64,000 nucleotides of DNA from Kribbella sp. CA-293567 (lineage in GTDB: Bacteria; Actinomycetota; Actinomycetes; Propionibacteriales; Kribbellaceae): the NCBI RefSeq assembly GCF_027627575.1, contig NZ_CP114065.1:2480001-2544000 (forward strand), read 5' to 3'. Positions 7,825-14,107 of this stretch are shown here, piece by piece; position 1 is the first letter of the stretch, and every line of letters starts with the position of its first letter. Position numbers and translations under genes: made by a program. Under the pieces are notes generated by a model that saw only the letters and a program-made list of their open reading frames with translations, was not told the origin of the DNA and did not search any database.

Positions 7825-8306
7825 AACACTTCACCGGGAGCCGGAACTGCTCCGCCGTCCTCGATGACCTCCGATCGCAGAACTGCCAGCAGATCGGGAT
7901 CGGCATAGACCTGGGCGGTGTTCCGCCACTCGGTGATGAGTTGGAGGACGGGCGCCGGTGTGTCGAGGTCCTCGCTGGCGTCCCAGACCGCGATGAGTTC
8001 TCGCGCGAACTCGATCCGATCCGTGTCGGGCAGGAACCGGAGCCACGGGAACACCTGCGGCAGGAGGTCGAGGAGGTGGCTCGACCGTACGACGGGGTCG
8101 CTCAGGATCGCTCGCAGCAGGCGGGTCGCGACCTGCAGCAGTTGGTCGTCCTGAGCTGACCGGGCGGCGGTGGTCAGGATGAGGTCGTCCTCGCTGCCAC
8201 GGCGGTGCACCCGCAGGGCGCGGCGCCGACTCGACTTCAGCTTCTCGACGGTCTCGGTCGGGCGCTGGAGCAAATCGGTGAACGTCACTTCCTGCATCTC
8301 TGGCAT
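7821..8306 (-). CDS. Phd-like antitoxin (prevent-host-death family)
   Basis: This 161-residue protein has an N-terminal Phd/YefM-like DNA-binding part: VTFTDLLQRPTETVEKL, then a basic stretch and DLILTTA. A longer helical C-terminal region (about 50-150) is probably what binds the toxin. This extended form is common in actinobacteria next to RelE-like toxins. The ATG at 8297 has a better-spaced GAGG than the first ATG at 8306, so the first three residues are uncertain. A 13-bp palindrome overlaps the start and is a candidate autoregulatory operator. The gene is translationally coupled to the downstream toxin. Confidence 0.65.
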   Translation of the reverse strand: MPEMQEVTFTDLLQRPTETVEKLKSSRRRALRVHRRGSEDDLILTTAARSAQDDQLLQVATRLLRAILSDPVVRSSHLLDLLPQVFPWLRFLPDTDRIEFARELIAVWDASEDLDTPAPVLQLITEWRNTAQVYADPDLLAVLRSEVIEDGGAVPAPGEVL

Positions 8307-8318
8307 ACCTCAAAGGTA
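8306..8318. promoter_or_regulatory. Candidate operator of the toxin-antitoxin pair
   Basis: TACCT-CAA-AGGTA is a perfect 13-bp palindrome overlapping the antitoxin start codon. This is where Phd-type antitoxins commonly bind to repress their own operon. No other evidence is available. Confidence 0.4.
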
Positions 8319-8434
8319 GATGCTAGGTCGCGGGAGCACAATCTCGGACCGACGAACCAGCGACCTCAGCCAAACTCAACGGGAGCCGGCCCTGCGGGCG
8401 CCGAGGTCTGCGGACTTCGGGCGGCGCCACCACG

Positions 8435-8650
8435 TCAGTCCTCCGGAGACGCACGTGAAAATGACGCCTGGCAGAAGGCGGTGGTGAGCCACACGTTGAC
8501 CGCGCCGAGTCGACGGCCTTCGTGTAGGGAGCGTTCCGTCGCCGGGCTCTGGAACGCGTAGCCCATCACCAAGTACAAGCCCTCGTCACCATCGCCGTCA
8601 CACCCCGCAACGGGCGATGGCCCGCTAGGTTCCTTCATCTCCGCAGTCAC
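8435..8650 (-). CDS. Doubtful small ORF in a 410-bp gap
   Basis: The gap 8307-8716 between the antitoxin and the DUF4287 gene contains only this 71-codon frame. The peptide has no recognised domain, membrane segment or clear ribosome binding site. A central stretch (YLVMGYAFQSP) is less biased than random high-GC translation, so it may be a decayed gene fragment. I see nothing else in this gap. Confidence 0.2.
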   Translation of the reverse strand: MTAEMKEPSGPSPVAGCDGDGDEGLYLVMGYAFQSPATERSLHEGRRLGAVNVWLTTAFCQASFSRASPED

Positions 8651-8716
8651 GGCAAGTCGTCGAGCACCCGCACGCCGCAGTACGCCGTACCAGCGTGCCG
8701 GTGACGGACCCGTGGC

Positions 8717-8971
8717 TCAGGTGAGGCCGTCGAGCCGGAGGGGAGCGCCGTCGTTGTAGCGCTCGGCGATGACATCCGGGCCCTTGGTGATGAGCTGGGC
8801 GAGGTTGGCGGCGTGGCCGTGGCCGAGGCCGTGGTCCGTCTTCAGCCAGGCGATGATCTCGCCGGCCTTGGCGGTGGTCAGGTTCTTCTCGCCGGCCAGC
8901 CGGATGAACTCGCGGGGGGTGATCCCGGTCTGCTTCTCCGCGTTGTCCAGGTAGGTCTGGAAGCCGCTCAT
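8717..8971 (-). CDS. DUF4287 domain protein
   Basis: This 84-residue soluble protein starts at an ATG preceded by a good AAGGAG site 7 nt upstream. The sequence FQTYLDNAEKQTGITPREF followed by EIIAWLKTDHGLGHGHAANL is the signature of the DUF4287 family. The second half resembles the helical module found in DUF5655-type proteins, where GLGHGHA is a conserved turn. Its molecular role is not known. It stands alone between the toxin-antitoxin region and a GNAT gene. Confidence 0.8.
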   Translation of the reverse strand: MSGFQTYLDNAEKQTGITPREFIRLAGEKNLTTAKAGEIIAWLKTDHGLGHGHAANLAQLITKGPDVIAERYNDGAPLRLDGLT

Positions 8972-9083
8972 GATGTCTCCTTCTCGCCTCGCCGAGGACC
9001 GGCCGATCCGGCGCCTCGACACTGCGTCGAACCGGACCCGCACAGATCGACACGGGCTCCAGAATTTTCCGAGAAGATTGGCG

Positions 9084-9623
9084 CTACGGCCGGTCGAGGG
9101 TGCGGGTCATCCAGATCGAGTTGCCCCGTACCGCGTCCTCGGTGACGCGCTCGCTGCGGTGGAAGCCGAGTTTCTCGAGAACGCGGAAGGACGGGGCGTT
9201 CCATTCCCGGACCGTCGCCCAGAGCCGTTGCCGTCCGGTGCGAGCCGCGGCTTCGAGCACCGCCGCGGCGGCTTCGGTGGCGTAACCGTTGCCGTGGGCG
9301 CGTTGCGCCAGCTCGTACGCGATCTCCGGTTCTTCGAAGGAGGCCTGGCCGACGGTCAGTCCGCAGTACCCGAGAAACTCGCCGGTGGCCCGCAGTTCGA
9401 TCGGCAGCAGGCCGAGTCCGGGCGCTGCCGCGAGCGGATTGTCGAGCAGCCGGCCACGGATCTCCTCGACGGTCGGGCGGCCCTCGGCATCGATTCGCCG
9501 GACGGCTCGTGGGTCCCGCTCGAGCCACAACCCGCGGTAGTCGTCGGCGTCCGCCGGCACCCAGCGCCGCAGGCGGAGTCGCTCGGTCACCAGTTCGGCC
9601 GGCAGATCCTCGTAGGTCCCCAC
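9084..9623 (-). CDS. GNAT-family N-acetyltransferase (RimJ/RimL-like)
   Basis: This protein of about 179 residues has the RimJ-type layout: ERLRLRRWVPADADD at the N-terminus, IGYCGL-like strand (FLGYCGLTVG), then EIAYELAQRAHGNGYATEAA, the acetyl-CoA-binding motif A, and WNAPSFRVLEKLGFHR, the motif B helix. The substrate could be a protein N-terminus or a small molecule. I prefer the GTG at 9623, because a GATAAT -10 box (9633-9638) lies only 9 nt upstream, implying a leaderless or nearly leaderless mRNA. The longer frame starts at a TTG at 9632. Confidence 0.85.
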   Translation of the reverse strand: MGTYEDLPAELVTERLRLRRWVPADADDYRGLWLERDPRAVRRIDAEGRPTVEEIRGRLLDNPLAAAPGLGLLPIELRATGEFLGYCGLTVGQASFEEPEIAYELAQRAHGNGYATEAAAAVLEAAARTGRQRLWATVREWNAPSFRVLEKLGFHRSERVTEDAVRGNSIWMTRTLDRP

Positions 9624-9632
9624 CCGGCCCAA

Positions 9633-9638
9633 ATTATC
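9633..9638 (-). promoter_or_regulatory. -10 box of a likely leaderless promoter
   Basis: GATAAT on the minus strand lies 9 nt before the GTG start of the GNAT gene. A transcript starting 6-9 nt after this box would begin at or just before the start codon. No clear -35 box is seen. Confidence 0.45.
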
Positions 9639-9691
9639 CCGGAGCCGACGGGACGCCGATGCGGGATTTGTCGCGTGGGAGGATCCGGAGG

Positions 9692-10633
9692 ATGAGGCGC
9701 AGCGAGCTACCGCTGGTCGGGCTGGCCGCTCTGGGTGGCGTCGGCCTGGCGGTCCAGGCCCGGCTCAACGGAGATCTGGGTGCCAGTCTCGGCGACGGCA
9801 TCGTCGCCTCGATGATCTCCACCGGCACCGGCATCCTCTTGCTGCTCGCCATCGTTCCGACCTCGCGCGGCGGTCGCCGGGCTCTTCGCCAGCTCCGCGA
9901 AGCTCTCCGAGTTCAGGGCCTGCGTTGGTGGCAGTGTCTGGGCGGCGTCAGCGGAGCGCTCTACGTCGTCAGTCAGGGCGTCAGTGTTTCGTCCCTGGGC
10001 GTCGGCATCTTCGTGGTCGCGGTAGTCGGCGGTACGTCGGCCGGCAGCCTCGCGGTCGATCGCGTCGGCCTCGGCCCGGGCGGACCCCTCCCGATCACCG
10101 CCCGCCGTGTGACAGGCGCGACGACCGGAGTCGTCGCGATCGCGATCGCCGGTCAGGATCAGTTGACCGGCGACAGCTCACTGTGGTTGCTGGCTTTGCC
10201 GGTGGCAGCAGGCCTGGCGCTGTCCGTGCAGTCCGCGCTCAACGCAAGGGTCGGCGCCATCGCCGGCTCACCTTGGGCCGCGGCTCTGGTCAACTTCGTC
10301 GTCGCCGGTTGCACTCTCTGCATCGCCCTGCCGATCGAGATCCTGATCCGAGGCGGCGGTCCACCGGGCCGCCTCCCGGCAGAGCCCTGGCTGTACTGCG
10401 GTGGCTTCATCGGCGTCGCCATCATCGCCATCGCCACCACCGTCGTACGCCGGCTCGGGGTGCTCGTCTTCGGGCTGGTCAGCATCGTCGGCCAGCTCCT
10501 GGGCGCGGTGCTTCTCGACGTCTTCGGCGCCCATCGCCCGCCGGTCACCACCTGGCTGGCCATCGCTCTCACCCTCGGCGCGGTCGCCGTCACGATGCTC
10601 CCGGTCAAGCCTCAACCACCGCGCGCCGGCTGA
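9692..10633 (+). CDS. DMT-superfamily transporter, YdcZ/DUF606 type
   Basis: This 313-residue integral membrane protein has about ten hydrophobic segments arranged as two homologous halves of five. Each half begins with a similar element (GLAVQARLNGDLGASLGD and ALSVQSALNARVGAIAGSP), the hallmark of fused DUF606/YdcZ proteins. Such proteins are probable exporters of small metabolites; the substrate is unknown. The ATG at 9692 has a GGGAGG site about 9 nt upstream, which decides it over earlier in-frame starts. The 3' end overlaps the convergent transglutaminase gene by 29 bp. Confidence 0.85.
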   Translation: MRRSELPLVGLAALGGVGLAVQARLNGDLGASLGDGIVASMISTGTGILLLLAIVPTSRGGRRALRQLREALRVQGLRWWQCLGGVSGALYVVSQGVSVSSLGVGIFVVAVVGGTSAGSLAVDRVGLGPGGPLPITARRVTGATTGVVAIAIAGQDQLTGDSSLWLLALPVAAGLALSVQSALNARVGAIAGSPWAAALVNFVVAGCTLCIALPIEILIRGGGPPGRLPAEPWLYCGGFIGVAIIAIATTVVRRLGVLVFGLVSIVGQLLGAVLLDVFGAHRPPVTTWLAIALTLGAVAVTMLPVKPQPPRAG

Positions 10634-11489
10634 GATCCACCGTCACCGGAGGATCGCCGGCGGGGGAGAGTTGCACGATCGTCCTGCCCGGGCGCAGCCG
10701 GGGATCCGCGGCGTACCGAGCAGCCAGTACGCCGCCCGCCTCCGCATCACCGTTGTCATAGGCAACCAGGAGCGTCGCGATCTCGTCGATCAGTTCGAGG
10801 TGCTCCGGATCGTCACCGAGCTGGTCCGACATCGCGCCCCACAGGTCCCACAGCAGCAGCTCGTCGCCTTGCAGATGCGCCAGCTGGAACACCACGTAGT
10901 TGCGGATGAACCAGCCACCCCGCAACGGCAGCGACGGATCGACCCCGAAGTCGCCGCCGTCCAGAGAACCGTCCCGGTAGCCCAGCCACACCTCCGCGGC
11001 CGACCGGAACCACCCAGGCTCCAGGTCCTGTGGATCGAACGCCCACGACGGCCCCGGTTCGAGTCCCGGATCCACCAGCACCCAGCGCCGGCCGTTCCAG
11101 TACTCCAGGACGACGTGGTCGTGGTTGAACCCGGGGCCGAAGTACGACGCGAAGCCGACCCTGCTGCGGGCCGGCACACCTCGCTGCCGCAGCGCGGAGA
11201 TCGTCAGCAACGCGTAGTCGCGACAACACCCCACGATCCGGTCGGACGGCTCGCGCGGCGCGGTCAGCGGGGTTCCGTTGCGCCGCTGGTCGGTGGTCAG
11301 CATCGCCTCGACCCAGCGGTGGTTGATCTCCTCGTACCGGTCACCGGTGAACGCGATGCCGCCGCCGCGATAGTGGATCAGCAGGTTGCGGACCGCCGCG
11401 GTCAGTGCCGGGACGTCGGCCGGCAGCGCGTCGAGCAGAGCCGCATGGGCCCCGGGGTCGCTGTAGACGGTTTGGGACGTGTGGTTCAT
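10605..11489 (-). CDS. Transglutaminase-like cysteine protease/transferase
   Basis: This 294-residue soluble protein has the transglutaminase-core catalytic pattern: Cys89 in GCCRDYALL, His125 in NHDHVVLEYW and Asp140 in WVLVDPG. No signal peptide is present, so it is cytoplasmic. Bacterial members of this family may be peptidases or transferases; the substrate here is unknown. It starts inside the stop region of the MerR gene (ATGA overlap, 4 nt), so the two are co-transcribed and translationally coupled. The MerR protein probably controls both. Confidence 0.8.
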   Translation of the reverse strand: MNHTSQTVYSDPGAHAALLDALPADVPALTAAVRNLLIHYRGGGIAFTGDRYEEINHRWVEAMLTTDQRRNGTPLTAPREPSDRIVGCCRDYALLTISALRQRGVPARSRVGFASYFGPGFNHDHVVLEYWNGRRWVLVDPGLEPGPSWAFDPQDLEPGWFRSAAEVWLGYRDGSLDGGDFGVDPSLPLRGGWFIRNYVVFQLAHLQGDELLLWDLWGAMSDQLGDDPEHLELIDEIATLLVAYDNGDAEAGGVLAARYAADPRLRPGRTIVQLSPAGDPPVTVDLSRRAVVEA

Positions 11490-12331
11490 CGAGCAGGTCC
11501 TTCGATCGGCTGGGCGATGTCGACGGCCAGGTCGCTCCCGGCCGCGTACTGGAACTCGGGGTGGTAGATCTCGCGGACCGGCCCGGTCGTCGGCTGCCCA
11601 CGGCCGCGGACCCAGTCGTCGACCAGGTCATAGGCGAGCATGATGCGGGGATAGGCGCACTCGTCCTTGGAGATCACGCAGTACGCCTCGACGTGCGCGG
11701 GCTCGACCCGGATCGCGATCGGGCCGGCCGGCTCGACCGGCCCGGTGAACGGCACGCAGATCTCGACGGTCGCCTCGCTCTCCGGCGTGACCGCGCCGTG
11801 GAAGAGCACCCACGAGCTCCCTGGCGTCGCGGCACCGGACCGGCCGAGGTGTGCCTGGATCTCGATCAGCGACGACACCATCACGCCGATCAGGGTCCGC
11901 TGGTCGGCGTCCGCGCGGATCGACGCGATCTTCGTCGCGGGGACCTCGCGGATGCGGACGGGCCGTGGCGTCAGTTCCAGGCTGCCCGGCCGCAGCAGCC
12001 GGTTCCGCAGGTACTCCAGTGTCGCCTTCCGCGCTTCGTTGGTCGCCTGCTCGGCCGCCCACCAGCGGTCCAGCCGGATCAGGCCCTCGGCGTCCGGCCC
12101 GGCCAGCACCTCGGTGATCGTGCGCAGCGGCATGTCGAGCTGGCGCATCACGCTGATCCGGCGAGCGCGTTCGAGCTGGCCGACGGAGTACTGGCGGTAG
12201 CCCGTGACGGGGTCGACCCGAGCCGGGGCGAGCAGCCCCGATACGTCGTACAGGCGGAGTGCCTTGATCGACAGCCCGGCGCGGCGGCCGAACTCGCTGA
12301 TCGTCAGCTCGCCCTCAACATCCTGCGTCAT
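11486..12331 (-). CDS. MerR-family regulator with a GyrI-like effector domain
   Basis: This 281-residue regulator begins with a MerR winged helix (LTISEFGRRAGLSIKALRLYDVSGLL, then GYRQYSVGQLERARRI). A helical linker follows, and a C-terminal domain (about 115-281) contains RIREVPATKIASIRAD and ISKDECAYPRIMLAYD. This C-terminal part resembles the GyrI-like/AraC effector-binding fold of BmrR-type multidrug sensors. The start is placed at MTQDVEGELT; a longer frame extends into the promoter. The gene is coupled to the transglutaminase and divergent from padR. A small hydrophobic ligand is the usual inducer in such proteins. Confidence 0.85.
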   Translation of the reverse strand: MTQDVEGELTISEFGRRAGLSIKALRLYDVSGLLAPARVDPVTGYRQYSVGQLERARRISVMRQLDMPLRTITEVLAGPDAEGLIRLDRWWAAEQATNEARKATLEYLRNRLLRPGSLELTPRPVRIREVPATKIASIRADADQRTLIGVMVSSLIEIQAHLGRSGAATPGSSWVLFHGAVTPESEATVEICVPFTGPVEPAGPIAIRVEPAHVEAYCVISKDECAYPRIMLAYDLVDDWVRGRGQPTTGPVREIYHPEFQYAAGSDLAVDIAQPIEGPAR

Positions 12332-12389
12332 GGGGCTCAGTGAACACCCCGCCCCTGGGGCCGAGGGAAGTCTTCGGCAAACTCTTGCA

Positions 12390-12425
12390 TTCATGACGCT
12401 AACGATATATCTTTAGTGTCATGAA
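12390..12425. promoter_or_regulatory. 36-bp near-perfect palindrome upstream of the PadR gene
   Basis: The dyad is centred between 12407 and 12408 on GATATATC and extends through CTAA/TTAG to TTCATGAC/GTCATGAA. Sixteen of eighteen base pairs match. It lies 20 bp before the preferred padR start and includes an alternative ATG (12421). Its size and symmetry fit a dimeric PadR repressor site and autoregulation. It could also affect the divergent MerR gene. Confidence 0.65.
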
Positions 12426-12444
12426 CAATATCGAGGAGGACTCC

Positions 12445-13038
12445 ATGTACACCCCCGACGAACGAGAAGGCCGCCGACGCGGTCACCGCCATCCCCGCCG
12501 CGGAGAGTCGCGGATGGGGGAAGGCATGCCGATGCACCGCGGTCGCGGCAGCAGGGGCTCGGAGCGCGGCTCACGCCGTGGCCGGGCGCCCCGCGGCGAC
12601 GTCCGGTCGGCCGTCCTGATGCTGCTCGCCGAGGAGCCGATGCACGGCTACCAGCTGATGCAGGCCATCGCCGATCGCAGCGGCGGACGCTGGACCCCCA
12701 GCCCCGGCGCGATCTACCCGACCATCAACCAGCTCGAGGACGAGGGCCTGGTCAGTGTGACCGCCGAGGCCGGGCGCAAGCTCGTCACCCTGACCGACGC
12801 CGGCAACGAGTACGTCGAAGGTCGTCGCGAGACATCGGCCGATCCCTTTGCCGGGTTCGCGAACGCCGAACCCGCGGTGGACCTGCGCGGAGTACTCGAA
12901 GAGCTGCACGGCGCCGCCCGGCAGGTCGCCCGCAGTGGCTCGGAGGAGCAGCGCACGGCGGCAGTCAAAATCCTGGCGGACGCCCGCCGCTCGCTCTACC
13001 TGCTGCTGGCGGACGGTCCGCGAAGCCCCGAGGCCTGA
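12445..13038 (+). CDS. PadR-family transcriptional regulator
   Basis: This protein of 197 residues has a disordered Arg/Gly-rich N-terminus of about 45 residues, then a PadR winged helix (GDVRSAVLMLLAEEPMHGYQL, then PSPGAIYPTINQLEDEGLV), and a C-terminal dimerisation helix region (about 150-190). The ATG at 12445 is chosen because GAGGAGGA lies 4-6 nt upstream; the upstream ATG at 12421 sits in the palindrome. The Arg-rich N-terminal extension is common in actinobacterial PadR proteins. Its 3' end overlaps the convergent SGNH hydrolase gene by 43 bp. The targets are unknown. Confidence 0.9.
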   Translation: MYTPDEREGRRRGHRHPRRGESRMGEGMPMHRGRGSRGSERGSRRGRAPRGDVRSAVLMLLAEEPMHGYQLMQAIADRSGGRWTPSPGAIYPTINQLEDEGLVSVTAEAGRKLVTLTDAGNEYVEGRRETSADPFAGFANAEPAVDLRGVLEELHGAARQVARSGSEEQRTAAVKILADARRSLYLLLADGPRSPEA

Positions 13039-13838
13039 GTGCTTCGAGCGAGAGTTGCCGGTAGCGCGGCCAGCAAGGCGTTGGCCAGCGGCTGGTAGCC
13101 CCGGTCGTTCGGATGGAACAGGTCCGGCGCGAGCTTTCCGCGCCACGGCGGCCGGACATGCCGGGACAGCTCGGCCACCGGCAGGCCGCGTTCGGCGGCC
13201 GCACGGTGGATCGTGCGATTGATCCCGGCGACGTACGGCGTGCAGAGCCCGCCGATCGCCCAGAACCTGTCCGGCAGCAGCAGGTCCATGACGACGGACG
13301 ACGACGGCAGTCGCTGGATCAGGGCGCGGAGATTGCCGTGCACCTTCTTCGGTGCGGTGCCGAGGATGTCGTTGCTGCCGATCCCGCAGGTGACCAGGTC
13401 CGGTTCCACGCCCAGGGCGTCGAGCCGCGAGAGCTGATCGTGCAGGACATGAGCTGCTTGGGCGCCGGCGCGGGAGAGATTCAGGATGCGCCACGGACGA
13501 TCGGAGCGGTGGTTCAGCGCGTCCGCCACCTGGCCGACGTACCCGTGCAGTGGTGAGGTCGCACCCAGGCCTTGCGCGGTCGAGTCTCCCAGCACCACCC
13601 AGAGCGGGCCGTCGCCTATCAGGGCCGTCTCGTTCTGACGGTCCCAGTACTCCGCGAAAGTGCGCGCCTGGACATCGACGACGGCGACGCCGTCACACCA
13701 CCTGCGGAAGGCGCGACGCGACGTCGTCCGCTCGGCGTCGCCCCAGCGCACCACCAGTTGGTGCAGGACGCCGATCGGCGTCGTGTGGTCGTGCGCACTG
13801 CGCTCGTAGTGCCGCTCGGCCGTTCCCAGCAAAGCCAT
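12996..13838 (-). CDS. SGNH/GDSL-family hydrolase
   Basis: This 280-residue protein is an esterase or lipase-like hydrolase. Block I is VVLGDSTAQGLGA with the nucleophile Ser86. Block III is GIGSNDI, with the oxyanion Asn. Block V is DLFHPNDRGY, with the catalytic Asp and His. An N-terminal extension of about 75 residues precedes the fold and contains no signal peptide, so the enzyme appears cytoplasmic. The substrate is unknown. It is a single-gene unit convergent with padR. Confidence 0.88.
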   Translation of the reverse strand: MALLGTAERHYERSAHDHTTPIGVLHQLVVRWGDAERTTSRRAFRRWCDGVAVVDVQARTFAEYWDRQNETALIGDGPLWVVLGDSTAQGLGATSPLHGYVGQVADALNHRSDRPWRILNLSRAGAQAAHVLHDQLSRLDALGVEPDLVTCGIGSNDILGTAPKKVHGNLRALIQRLPSSSVVMDLLLPDRFWAIGGLCTPYVAGINRTIHRAAAERGLPVAELSRHVRPPWRGKLAPDLFHPNDRGYQPLANALLAALPATLARSTQASGLRGPSASSR

Positions 13839-13940
13839 CCAGGCCCCCTCCGCACGTCACCCCATTGCCGGAACACAGAAGGTGTCCCGGACGTGAACAG
13901 CTGGTGACGAGTGAAGGTACCCGACGAAGATGAACGACTT

Positions 13941-14107
13941 TAGTGCGCCGTGTCGGACGTTCCGTTGCGCTACCGGCGCCCAGGCACGCACCTCGCGGCA
14001 GCGCAGAAACAGCCACGATGGAAGAGCATCGAGGCCGCTCCTGCCCCACCACGAGGCACGCACCTGAACACCGCTATCGCTAACGCAACGTCCGACACGG
14101 CGCACTA
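13941..14107. mobile_element. 167-bp MITE-like element with 21-bp perfect terminal inverted repeats
   Basis: The ends 13941-13961 and 14087-14107 are exact 21-bp reverse complements (TAGTGCGCCGTG and so on), with imperfect matching continuing for another 12 bp or so inward. The interior is non-coding and contains the 12-bp direct repeat AGGCACGCACCT twice. If TA is read as a target duplication, the element is flanked by TA on both sides, as with IS630/Tc1-type insertions. Its right end supplies the TAG stop codon of glgX; without it the gene would end in TAA. No transposase is nearby. Confidence 0.5.
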
